Of a stretch of 64,000 bases of DNA, positions 12,067 through 23,183 are shown one piece after another; positions within the stretch are counted from its first letter, which is position 1, and each line of letters begins with the position of its first letter. The DNA lies in NCBI GenBank assembly GCA_932294295.1, contig OW028577.1:435001-499000 (forward strand), in the 5' to 3' direction. Made by a program: the position numbers and the translations under genes. Source of the DNA: Alitta virens. Taxonomy: Eukaryota > Annelida > Polychaeta > Phyllodocida > Nereididae. The notes below the pieces were generated by a model, which saw only the letters and a list, made by a program, of their open reading frames with translations, was not told the origin of the DNA and did no database searches.

Positions 12067-12447
12067 ATGGCAGGCAACGGGCGTGGCCAAATGCGTTATT
12101 ATAATTCCAACAGGAGCCAGTCTTTCATTTTTGTTGGCTTGCTCGTTGTCATAGCAATACTATGTTTCAATTACTGGAATAGTTCAAGCAGGAACAGTTT
12201 GCTATCAAGAGAAATAACTGACGTAACAGATAAGTTGAGACAGACCAACATGAGAAAAATCAGCGTGGAAAAGAGGAATGAGGCACTCATGCAGCAAGTC
12301 AGAGAAAACAGTGAAGCCAGCAACAAGGCAAACAATGAGATCAAACTGAAGGAAGAAGAATTAGGTCAAGTGAAGGACCAGGTGCACGAGAAGGATAGCA
12401 TGTTGAGCAGCCATCGCTCGGAAATTGAGGAATTGAAACAAACTCTG
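12067..12447 (+). CDS. GOLM1-like exon 1: anchor and coiled coil
   Basis: It encodes residues 1-127: the basic cytosolic tail, one 18-residue membrane segment, then NSSSRNSLLSREI leading into a heptad-rich Glu/Lys/Gln coiled coil that reaches LKQTL. The donor is CTG|GTAAGA and phase is 0. The segment after 12448 is intron although the frame stays open to 12603. The identification of the whole gene rests mainly on this exon. Confidence 0.9.
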
Positions 12448-15400
12448 GTAAGAACTTGGACCCAGTTTTATGATAATAATCTGCTGCAGTGTTACGGTCA
12501 ATTGACTCTGCATTTTGGACTCATGGTAGTTGGCACATTAAAACTTAGAGCTGTCTGTGCAAGTTGTTGCACTGTCTGTTATGATTGCTCTGTTATGGTG
12601 TAAGCACTGTTATGGTGTAAGCACTGTTATGGTGTAAGCACTGTTACGGCGTAAGCACTGTTACGGCGTAAGCACTGTAAAGCATAGATCTCACATAGCC
12701 GGGAAGCCTTCCGTGAGCTTTCCACAAGTTTACGTTGGCTTTACGTCAATTTCCGTCACTTACGTCGTTGTTCGTCACATTCCGACTGTTTTGATGGAAT
12801 TTTCATGCATGCATGAAAAATTCTGTGAAACCGAGCCGGAATGCGACAGAAAGATTGTTACGTTATTGAAACGCCGCAGTTGACGGATCGTCTGTGAGTT
12901 TCTGTCGGCTCTTACTTAGGCTTCCGTCAGTTATGCGTGGCTTAGCGCGTCTACTTCCGTGGATCACACGTCGTATACTTCGCTCTTCCACCAATGCATA
13001 CGTCAACGCCTAGCCACGCCCCTTTTTCACACCTTTTTCCTTGGCGAATCCTTGACCATTCCGTCAATTTTGGGTCTATGTATCAACCACAGATTTTCCG
13101 TCACTTTACCGCTATGTGAGATCTATGCTTTACGGCATAAGCACTGTTACAATGTAAGCACTGTTAGGATGTCACCACTGTTGTGTATTGCACTGCTTCA
13201 ACGGTGTGCACTGTTGTGTATTGCATTGACGTTATATACACAAGCTGTCGGGTGCTCGGAATTATTGCACCGGGTCAATAAATATTGACAAATAGATTCC
13301 TGGACAATTATTTAAGCCGTCCATTGCAAGTATGTTTGTCAATTAGTGCCAATCAGCAGTACTTGTAAATGCAAGAAGTCGGAAGTTTTTAAGATATTAC
13401 CATGCTTGATATTGCGTCTACAAATCTGGCTTATTGATTAAATTATTAGATATCAGAAAACATCTGTTGCTGCTGAAAATTGATAGCTCAATGAGTGATT
13501 TGAAAATGTGAAATAAATTGTGGACGAAATCATCAATGATGACATGCAACTGCAACTAACAGTTTTTTTATTGCAATTATTGCTCAGAATTCTATCCAGG
13601 AAGTGTCAAAATAAGTTGTTCCTGCTAACTTCAGAATGATTAATACTGGAGGCACTATTGATGTTATTCCACAGGAAATTCTGCTGGAGATATATATCAT
13701 GTTCATTGAACTATATAGTCTGATGTATGTGTATTTTTCTCAGCAAATGGGTTTTCAACCAGTTTCATTATTAAAGTTTTAAACAATCGCATGTCAACAA
13801 AAGATGTGAAGTTTTATGTTTGCAAATTGCCCTGTGAATTTTGCTCATTGAATTTCAAATCAAGTGATGGCAAGCTAGTCAGCTATTATAGCTTTCAATT
13901 TCATATTTAAGGATTGGCGTGGTCAAAAATTTATGCAAAAATATTCATGATGAATTGTGTGTACAAGCTAGAGGGAAATTGTCCAAATGTCATTATTGTT
14001 TTGCAAAGATTTTGTATTTGCCCATGTGAGGCTAATCGGCTAATTCTATGTTTTGAGCTTCGTACTTGATGGCTGGCATTGGCTGCATGAACGTGTACAC
14101 AGCTTGCCACTCGTCTGGTTTGAACTGTACCTTCTCAAAACTTGGAAGACCAGTTTTTAGATTACTTTTTGTCCAGACTATTTTCTTGCCTTTCTTTGCA
14201 CATATCACTGGAGCCATGTAGATTGATTTTTTTGACACTATTTTTGAGTGGAATGAACACTATTGGGAGATGTTGAAAAATGCTTGCTTGTAATGTAAAG
14301 ATTGGGTCAATGCTCAATGGTTAAAATGTTTAATAAAAATTTGTGTTTAAATTGTCAACTGGACCTATTTTCTAGCTACTTAACCTAATATATGAATTCA
14401 TGAGTTTTTGAAAAAGAAAAATGTCGAAAGTTTAATCTGCCCAAGGTCATCTAGTTTTGACTTTTAGATAGTAAGTTTTCCCCAGTTAGCAGCTTCGGTA
14501 ATCCTTGTATTATAAGTGCTTCTGTTGGTATTTCAAACTAAGCATGTGAGAATTTTACTTAGGTCTGCACTGTGCCTTATTGTGATTTACCTGCACATAA
14601 TTCTGTTACTTCCTTGTTTATTAGGGATAAAGTTTAATGTTCGCTCCTAGAAATTTACTAATCCCCCATGCTAAGGGATTAGGGACTATTAAAAGGATAC
14701 TGATAGTTTGGTCAACACCTGCATGTTTGGAGAACTTCAGGCTCAACCTGGCATGTGTTCAATTGTGTAGGGTCATGAAAATTCAATTGTGTTGATATTT
14801 GTTACATGTTTTCATTCTGATGATACAATAATGAATATAACCTCACTATTTGCCAGTCATCAAGAACATTAAACGAATTAGCAAGTTTGTCCCCAGTCCT
14901 TTCAAATATTTATACATTACTTTTTGTTTACTTGTACATATTTATACGAAAGAGCAATAAAAGAGATTCTGAGTTTATAAAGTTGACTTTTCTAAAGGAG
15001 TTATTCTTGGATGTACAATTCCTTGTTCAAGATAGGTGCAGTTACTGTTAATGAGTGATGTGAACAATTTTTCACAGCTGACATTTTTGTTTCAATATGT
15101 ACATGACAGTCATGATATATACGTCATTTATCTATGAACAAATATTACATATTGTATACATATCGCAGATGTTTCATGAGTCCCTCGAACAAACATCAAT
15201 TTAATAACATATGTAGAAATAAACTACACCCGTCATTTGGGTAGCTAGTTATTCATCTATGTCATGTGTGTGTAAACACTCATATTATTGTAAATGTAAA
15301 CTGAATATCCATCTTTTTTTAGAGCATGTGTCTGTCGTTGTTGTCAGTGGATTGTGTTCATTGTGTCCATTAAATGGACCTTTATTTGTTAAGCGTGTCA

Positions 15401-18400
15401 TGTGTGGTATTTGAATAGTCAACAACGGGAGTAAAGCAATAGACCAGACAATATTCCGTAATTTTTTCTGCGGATGAATATTTTTCTTTATTGTGCAGTT
15501 ATATACTGTATTTTTCTTTTAAAATTACAAGTTGGGTCAATAATAGAGGTTGTTTTTAACTTGTTATTAAAGGCATCATGTAAAATAATTGTGGATTTCA
15601 AGGAAGGTTCACTATATTTCTACCAGGTGGCTACAACAGAATACTGCAATTATTTTGGCTGAAAAAGTTCCCGCCCTTGATTGTGATTGGCTGAAGCAAA
15701 GTGCATCCTAGCATCAGTATATTTAGTGCAGTTTAATTTATATTTGACATCTTATCATTCAATTAATTTCCGCTTTTTCCCTGAGAAAGTTCTATCTATT
15801 GAGTCAGTTATGACCTACTATGTCTGAAAAGTAAAACGAGTAATAAGAAGAGATAAAAGACTTATGTCCTGCTGAACTCAGGGCTGCTCAGTGAAAAGAC
15901 TATTAATGCCGATCTTGGAATAGAGGTCGGGAAATGGGTTGGATTGTGTAGCCTGTCACCATAACCACATGCATCAAATAAGTTGCAAAATATGCCTATA
16001 CTAACACTCCTTGGTGGTAATATGAACATCAGTCTGTCACTCATATTGTTAATTTAAAAGTGTTAAATTTATAAACGCCAGTCTTGATTTTACACCGAAG
16101 CTTCCTCTGAAAAATAGAGGCCCCAAGTTCTAGTGGTTGTTTATCTACATAGTATATATTCTAGTTATATTACATACACTGCAATGTATGGCCAAACAGA
16201 TACAATTTTATGGCTTATAATCTCAGGAAACCAGTCAGTGGTCGAAATAAAGGTTGAGGATTTAGTTGTCTGCCCCCATTTATGTTAATTCGTTTTTGCT
16301 TAGCTCAAACAACTGTCACTGTCAACTCATTATTTCGAAACTTTTATTGATGTATTTGCTGTGCGTATTCACAAATAGATTTTTCACTCAAATGAATTAT
16401 GACTTATCAATCATGTTAATAGTTTACAAAAGAGGGCCCAGGTTTGAAGCAATACATATGCTAATAAATTTGCATGTATTCACTGATGAATAGATGGCTG
16501 TAATGATTTGACATCAACATGGTGTGGAGTGAGATATTTTGCATTGAGATCTGACTCGTTGAGAGTTTGAGAATATATATTCACTAAGTCGATATAATTG
16601 CCACACTCCGTAGGTATGAATGGTTATTGATTCTTGGGTTTTCGGTGCACAAAATATATACATGATACTTCACTATATCCATTCAAGTGCTTATAATCAT
16701 GTGATAATCCAAGGGATTGATCATTCAATATGTTAACACTTACCAAAGGTTTTTTTTTTCCTGTGGAATGAAATTATAAATGGTCTAACTCTTGCTACAA
16801 CTCAGCCCTCAGCAGCTGCTCATTTTTGCAAATTGGTAAAACTACCATCATCATATGGTCATCAATTAATATTTCTTTAGCATTGTGCAGTTATTGATAA
16901 ATTGACAGCTACATCTGTCCTGATGCAGTCGTTAATGGTATTGTTTTGTATATATATGCTATTCGGATTATACAATCATCATTTATTTCCAAAAATATGC
17001 GCTTATAAAAATTTGTGGTTATTTCTGTGTAAACAAATTTACTTTTTTCTTGCAGGATACCTGTCAAGAAAGTGAAAAGATTATTGCAGGTATGTATCTT
17101 TTTTGTAACTTTTAAACCCTCAGCGAACGAAGTTCGAAAAGGGTTTTTGTTATCATCAATGTCCGGCGGACGGGCGTAAGCCTTTCGTGTCCGGAGCAGA
17201 ACTCTAACACAAATGCACTTACCCTCACAAAATTGTGTACAGTAATACACTATATGGCCTAGTGGTGCCTTTTGATAGTCACATTGACATATATGTTGGG
17301 TTTGTTTTACAAAATTTGGAAAAAAAAGTTTTTTTCTGGAGCAGAACTCGGACACTACTGCACATACATGCTTAAAACTTTTTCATAATATCTCTAAACT
17401 GCTGAAATAGATAGTGTAGTGGTGCCTTTGGGGGTCTCATGGCCGTAAATACTACAGAATTTTCAAAATTAGGGAAAAATAGGGAAAATTCTTACTTTTT
17501 CAAACCTCCATACAAAAGACAATATTTACCTTACATAAATGAAATTGTATCATTAACATATCTAAATTATAGTATTTTCACTTTTTAAACTTCATTCAAA
17601 TATAATGGAGAATCAGAAAAAAATGCTAAAAATTGTGTTAAATTGTGTTGCCGGAACTCTAGCATTGATGCACTTACCCTAACAACATTATATATATTAT
17701 TACATTTTGATAGTCACATTGACATATCTCAATTGTGTTTTAAAATATTTAGAGAGAAAGAAAAAAAACCATAAAAATTTCGGTTTCCAGAGCAGGACTC
17801 GCACACTACTCTACCTACATACATACAAAACTTAATAATATGTCTCAAATAATGTAGAGATACGTTTTTGGGGTTTCATGACCGTTAATGACAGATAATT
17901 TTATATAATAAAGAAAATATGAAAATTGTGTACTCCGTCAAACCCTCATATCAATGACTCTATGATCCTTACATCAGTAAAATTTTGCCAATTATATATC
18001 TAGATCATAGTACTTTCACTTTTAAGCTTCATTTTGTCATAGGTTTCGTCCCTTTTTTTTTCTTCATAATAATGGAAAAATACTAAATATTGTGTTGCTT
18101 CCTTCATATTCCTTAGCATCCCATTCTTAACAATGACAGCCGTAAATGTTGTAGAATTCATGTGCATAGAATTATTAAATATTTGATCATAGTATTGCCA
18201 TGCAACAGTTCTTGTTTATAATTAGCAATTTTATAATAATTAGTTGAATAATGATCTATATTACTTTCACTTGACTCCAATACTCATTATTGTTTTCTTC
18301 ATTATACACCTGTAAAATGTTCAGTTATAAATACTAATTTAAATGCCATAAATTTAATGCAAATCAGCAACCCAACAGTTCAGTAACTGTTGAAGGGAAT

Positions 18401-21400
18401 ATGGCAATTGATAATATATAGTTCCTTCAGTTGCAAGCTAAATGTAAACAGCGAACAAAAAATATTTTGACTTATAAAGGCATTTAAATGGGTGTGTTAA
18501 GTTTTCCATACAAAATAAGATTTGTATTTATTTGTATTTATACTTTATTTATTTAAATAGGAGTAAATACAAACCTTAAAAGTTCATTTTGTATGAAATT
18601 ATACCCAACATCTTTATGTGGCATAACATTGTTGCTGAATTTCATATATATCCCTTAGGATCATTGCCATAGCCCATATATGACTATTTTGGACATATGA
18701 GGACAAATAAGTGATATATGACTATTTTGGACATATGAGGACAAATAAGTGATAATCTTAGTTGTAGATTAGTTAAGGGAACATGCCATTGTGTTGATAT
18801 GTCTATCGAACTCTATGTTTTGATGGGCAACAGCTGGTATGTTGTGACACTGCATCTCTTGTTGGCTTAACCCAAAAAAAAAAGTGGTAATTTATGATGT
18901 CATAAATTTGATACTGTCATCATCTAAAAATTTTATAAAATTACTAGCAAAACTAATAGGTATTAGTATTGTCCTATGATACTGTTTGAAGCTTAGCTTA
19001 TATGACCAGCTGCCAGAGGCAGATGTAATGATGAGATTATACGACTAACCAAACTTGCTCATTTACCTCTTGGGTGGCATCTTTAACCAACTCAAGCATA
19101 GACACTGAGTACAAGGCACCACCAATTTAGCATCTCGTGCTATCGTCATCCAGATGAGATTTAGTTCATGAAGAGTGAGATTTTTGTTTTCAGCCGAGAA
19201 GGAGCAATGTGAGAAGAAAGTGGCTGGTATGGCAGCATGCGAAACCCAGGTGGAAGACATGGAAAAGAATAGGAAGTAAGTTGTTTGATATTATGCATAA
19301 GATTGGTAAATGCCTGCGCTTGCCTTTAACCTTTTCATTGGCTTGGTGGAAAGTCTGACTTGGTCATTTCCAAGCCACGAAAGTGGTGTATTTTATTCAT
19401 AATTTTCCTTCAATTGTAACGTGTCCAAGACACATTTTCACTGCCCTGGACAGTGGGGACTATTGTGCCAATAGAGGGAGCTGTCAGTAACGGCGCCCAC
19501 CATTTTTCAATGACGTAATCATACAATGAAGTCATTGAGTGCAGTTGATGACATCACATTAAAATGACGTCATTAAACAGTTGAAGGCGTAATTACTGAT
19601 AGCTCCCTCTATTGGTACAATAGTTCCCCATTTGACAATGATAATGTTGAGTCCTAAATGCATCCCGATAACCATGGTAACTCGAAGTTGTTGCTACTCT
19701 TTAAGTTATCCGCTGCTAAACCATTCATTGTCTCATAGACATTGCCAACTCTCTTTATTTCCACGGCAGTCTTATTTCATTTCAAGGTTATAAATAATGG
19801 GAAAGTCAGTAGATGATGTTTTGATTTATCCAAGTCAGTGATATATGAAAAGGTCTGCTGAAGCCATTTTCCTCCTTATCGGTAAAATTACTAGATTATC
19901 CACCAAGAAACCGTAACACTATTAAAACTATATGACAATTTTTGATGAATTATTATTACCTAATTAGTGTGGTAACACAATTGTAACATCCAAAATATAC
20001 TACACCATTTGGTGGTAAATTATTAATAAACCGCTTTATTTGTAGGAATACGTTGACTCATTTGTCGAGTACTTTGATTTTCAGATCATTGCTAGACTAC
20101 ATCACATCAGAGCGCATTCGTATATTGTCCTCACTTGCCAAGACGTATGGCAAGAAACTCCTCGAGCAGGCTCGTCAAGTCAACATCATAGTGGATGATG
20201 TCCCGACCCAAGATTTGCCTGAGTGAGTAGCTTATTAGAGTCTTGTCGAAATTGCTTGGAGGTGACATCTGCTCGTGATCAGAGATTATGACATAGCTTG
20301 CAGCTTGAAGCAGAAGTGGTGCTGTATGGGTGTACAGTGTGATCTGAAGTATACTGCCAACCCCCTTTTCAGAGATTTAAAAAAACACAAATTATCATAT
20401 AAATTGCCCTCATGTATAAAACCATCAAATTTTTCACACTGTACATTCATAATATATGTCGACTATAGCTACTTTTCTAGCTGTTAAGTTTATTTCATAC
20501 ATAAATAACTTGTTCTAATGATGTATTTGGGGCAATCACGTTAGTGATGTCGTCACGGAGGTGATGTCGCCAACTGTATTCATGAACTTTGTGCGAGTAT
20601 TGAGTTAAAAAAATATATAATCTACAGAGGTAACTGTCCGCCATTTAAGTGTTATGATTTGTGATTGATCTCAATGATCTATCCGCCTTCATAGTTATGA
20701 AAACTAATTCTAAAGCTTGACAACCTATGATTACTGCAGTCAAATAACGCGTAACTAGTGGTAACAATCTTATGGTTTTTTTGAAAATAAAGAGACCACC
20801 TAAGGATTAAGTCTGATATGCAGTCTGCCCATGGATGATCATAATGATCAAAAATCATCTCATTAATTAAACATTGAAAACAATTTGCGGCTTATTTGTC
20901 AAGAATGCAGTTAATTATTGTTTGATTCATTTTCAGGGAGTCTCAATTACCTGTTGGTCAGTCCTTGCCAGGTATGTTTGTAGCTGTTATGGTGTGTTGG
21001 ATTAGATTTTGATGGTTCCCTCTAATTTTGGTTACGAGTCTCATTGATTTATTGAGCCGTGGCAACAGATGCTTGTTATGTCGATTTTTCTGATGATGTT
21101 AATTTTGATTTACTAGGTGCAGGAACACAGGGCCAGGCTTTGCACTTTGTTTCGCAAAATGAAGCTTCTCAAAATTTGAACAATCATTTAGCTCCACAAG
21201 AAGGTGCTGGAAACCTTAATTTGCAAAATGAACAACAAGCGAATAACTTGCTACCCCAATTCCCTAATGTCCAGCCAGTCGGCAATGACAATAATGTACC
21301 CCAGCAAATTAATCCTAATGTCCAAGATCCCAATGCACCTTACAACGCTCCAGTAAATATAAACACTAATTTAAATGCTGGGTTGGGGACCCAGGATGCC

Positions 21401-23183
21401 ATTGCTCAGAAATATACCACCTTTAATAACAACCAAAGTAACACAAATCAAGAAAACCAATCGGATAGACTGTCTAACCAAGACACTGTAGTCGGTGCAC
21501 AGCTGAATCCCGATATAAGGGTAACCACACGTCCTCTAAGTCTCAACTTAAACGCTGATGCAAATGCACAAGGAAATGAGATGATTCCTGGGGAAAGGCC
21601 ACAGGAGGGCGAATTCAGGATGATGGGTCAACAAGGCGCACCCGCAATCATCGACCAGAAACCAGAATCGAACCCAGCGGGCGATCAAGTACCACTCGGC
21701 CAGGCGGACCATGGTCTTGTCGCCCCTTATGGTGATGGTATCCCAATGCAACAAGCGCCTCCTGGTGGCGATCTGGCCCCCCAAGGGGTGCAGGAAGGTG
21801 AGGGCCCCAAAGGACAAGATCAGATCAACCCTCCTGTGCCCCAAGATGACCGTATTGAAGTACGGGAACAACGGGATCTCGAAGCAAATGATGCTAATGA
21901 TGCTGCTCAAAACCTAGATGACGAGGATGAACAGGTATAATTTTTGCATGCTTTGTTTGTTATTTTGTGAATTTTATTATCCTTTGTATTATTTGATTGG
22001 TTGTGTTTTGCATGCTCAAATTTTTGGTGCAGCATGATGCCGAAAAGTTTGAAATTAATTATCCTCTCGTAATATGCTCTGGCTTGGATGTGCTATTTCG
22101 TTACTTATACTGTAAATCATGTAGTTTTGTTTTGAATATGCTTGCATTAATTTAGCAGTTTATAACAAAATAGAAGGATTTACATATGCGTAGAGGATCA
22201 TATAAAGGTAACAACATGATATGGTATTTTGTTGTAGAAACCTAGGTGGGTTAGGTGATGATAATTTGTATCATAATTTTGAAATAATGGCTGATCTTAA
22301 TCAGGACGGCGAATTGAACGACGATGGAGAAGACAAAAGGAGGGTTGGAGTTGAAACTGATGACCTGGAAAATGAAGAAGATGGACATGCAGTCGAAGGG
22401 AATGAAGAATCTCCAAATGACCAAGACGCCGATGGTCAGAAGGGCGATATTGCTCCCAATGATGATTACAACGCTCCCAACAATGACGACCAGGTAGATG
22501 AGAATGCGCCCGTGGGTGCTAATATGGAGAGTAAAAATGATGCACGTCAAGATGCTGGAAATGATGATCAAGCTGATTTGAATGGAGTGAATGATGGTGC
22601 TTTTGTCTTGAATGGTGATGCTGCTGCAAATGGTGCTTCTGATGGTATAAATGGTGCTTCTGATGGTTTAAATAGTGATGAATTAGTTGATAAGGCTGCT
22701 GATGAAAATGGTTTAAATGATAATGATGATGGCAATCGTTTGAATGATGGATATGTCAATACCAATGATGAGAATGCTGTAAATGGTAATGAATATGATG
22801 AAAATGCTGGTGATGTCATTAATGCAAATAATGCAAATGACAATGTGGAAAATGCAAATAGCAATGCTGATCTAATGGATGGCAATGATGATGATGCAAA
22901 TGATCAAAATGGCAATGCTGATGGAAACGGTGATCAAAACGGCAACCCTGAGGATGGAAATGTTGACAACATTCCCAATAATATACCCAACGAAATCATT
23001 GCCTTCGGTGATGACAATGACAACCAGTATGGAGATGATGAGAATGAAGACGGTGGAAATGTATTCAATGAGAAAGAACAAGAGCAAGAACAGGAGGACA
23101 ATAATATCGATAACGAGGAAACTGATGGCGGTGATCTTGACCCTTCACATCAAGCAAATGGACCGTCATCTGTTGACGGATAA
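12067..23183 (+). CDS. GOLM1/CASC4-like Golgi membrane protein, seven coding exons
   Basis: Coding exons are 12067-12447, 17056-17089, 19194-19275, 20085-20222, 20937-20971, 21117-21934 and 22305-23183; all introns are GT-AG and all phases fit, giving about 788 aa. It matches the GOLM1 (GP73)/CASC4 family of type II Golgi proteins: a short basic tail (1-18), a signal anchor with SFIFVGLLVVIAILCFNYW (19-37), which closely resembles the vertebrate anchor, and a lumenal coiled coil (about 45-165). After that comes an extreme low-complexity tail, Gln/Asn/Pro-rich (224-496) then Asn/Asp/Glu-rich (497-788), ending at VDG-stop. Vertebrate members are about 400-435 aa, so the tail is greatly expanded. 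ATG 12067 is chosen because upstream frame is repeat DNA. An extra small exon in the 4.6-kb first intron cannot be excluded. The exon 7 acceptor (22304) is the weakest junction. Function is known only by family: Golgi trafficking or processing. Confidence 0.85.
12591..13220 (+). repeat. 17-bp minisatellite split by a MITE
   Basis: A tandem repeat of GTTATGGTGTAAGCACT, with a GTTACGGCGTAAGCACT variant, starts at 12591, stops at 12676 and resumes at 13134 with GGCATAAGCACTGTTACAATG before fading by about 13220. The interruption is exactly the terminal-repeat element at 12677-13133, so that element landed inside the minisatellite. It lies just inside intron 1 of the GOLM1-like gene. Confidence 0.85.
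12677..13133. mobile_element. 457-bp MITE, 23-bp perfect TIRs, TTCCGTCA-type word
   Basis: Perfect 23-bp terminal inverted repeats start GTAAAGCATAGATCTCACAT (12677) and are mirrored at 13111-13133. Inside, the sequence is filled with variants of CCGTCA, TTCCGT, TTACGTC and their complements, and has a palindrome TTTTCATGCATGCATGAAAA near its middle. No ORF. The flanks suggest a TA or TTA target. Just inside the TIR lies CACATAGCCG, also found at the ends of the 35.65-kb and 44.28-kb elements. Confidence 0.85.
13134..17055 (+). other. Rest of GOLM1-like intron 1, no supported gene
   Basis: AT-rich intronic DNA after the end of the minisatellite. The only ORF that looks slightly protein-like is on the - strand at 14032-14238 (68 codons, with KGKKIVWTKSNLKTGLPSFE), which I do not recognise and cannot support as a gene. 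A poly-T tract (16749-16759) is the only simple repeat of note. Confidence 0.5.
17160..18060 (+). repeat. Diverged tandem duplication of about 450 bp in intron 2
   Basis: Blocks recur in the same order about 450 bp apart. GAGCAGAACTCGGACACTACTGC (17339) pairs with GAGCAGGACTCGCACACTACTC (17787). GATGCACTTACCCTAACAAC (17668) pairs with ATGCACTTACCCTCACAAA (17212). TTTTGATAGTCACATTGACATAT occurs at about 17270 and 17706. The copies differ widely and have no ORF. The block begins with CGAACGAAGTTCG (17126), a palindrome. Confidence 0.7.
18675..18748 (+). repeat. Exact tandem duplication of about 36 bp
   Basis: ATATATGACTATTTTGGACATATGAGGACAAATAAGTG occurs twice in a row with no visible difference, within GOLM1-like intron 2. 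It is a recent small duplication. Confidence 0.85.
19454..19630. mobile_element. MITE family M1, copy 1 (177 bp)
   Basis: Terminal inverted repeats TGGGGACTATTGTGCCAATA at the left and its near complement ending AATAGTTCCCCA at the right, followed inward by GAGGGAGCT. The interior contains ATCATACAATGAAGTCATTG and GATGACATCACATT. A second copy is at 58995-59151 in the macroglobulin gene. No clear target duplication. It lies in intron 3 of the GOLM1-like gene. Confidence 0.8.
21117..21934 (+). CDS. GOLM1-like exon 6: Gln/Asn/Pro-rich lumenal tail
   Basis: An 818-nt exon, residues about 224-496, acceptor TTTACTAG|GT and donor ACAG|GTATAA, phase 2 in and 0 out. It is dominated by Gln, Asn, Pro and Asp, with scattered NLN, QEG and PQ motifs and an acidic end (DDEDEQ). 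No folded domain is visible; it probably forms a disordered lumenal stem. Its acidic character fits the acidic C-termini of vertebrate GOLM1, but its length does not. Confidence 0.8.
22305..23183 (+). CDS. GOLM1-like exon 7: Asn/Asp-repeat acidic C-terminus
   Basis: The last coding exon, about 292 residues, then TAA at 23181-23183. It is built of imperfect short repeats around NDG, NGN, DNDD and DGINGASDG (for example tandem GTGCTTCTGATGG at 22633 and 22654) plus Glu/Gln near the end (EKEQEQEQED). GAT/AAT triplet expansion explains the composition. The acceptor AATCAG|GACGGC (22304) is the only nearby AG that keeps phase 0 with exon 6; the upstream AGs at 22237 and 22245 do not. The long frames on the opposite strand are shadows of these repeats. 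Confidence 0.72.
   Translation, partial: DGELNDDGEDKRRVGVETDDLENEEDGHAVEGNEESPNDQDADGQKGDIAPNDDYNAPNNDDQVDENAPVGANMESKNDARQDAGNDDQADLNGVNDGAFVLNGDAAANGASDGINGASDGLNSDELVDKAADENGLNDNDDGNRLNDGYVNTNDENAVNGNEYDENAGDVINANNANDNVENANSNADLMDGNDDDANDQNGNADGNGDQNGNPEDGNVDNIPNNIPNEIIAFGDDNDNQYGDDENEDGGNVFNEKEQEQEQEDNNIDNEETDGGDLDPSHQANGPSSVDG

Noticed and set aside
14032..14238. 68-codon - strand ORF in GOLM1-like intron 1
   Set aside because: Composition is protein-like and a distant likeness to a PC4-type C-terminus came to mind, but no firm motif, no second exon and no element context could be shown.
22251..23087. Hydrophobic ORFs antisense to GOLM1-like exon 7
   Set aside because: Complement of GAT/AAT triplet repeats gives Ile/Val/Ser strings; no independent coding evidence.
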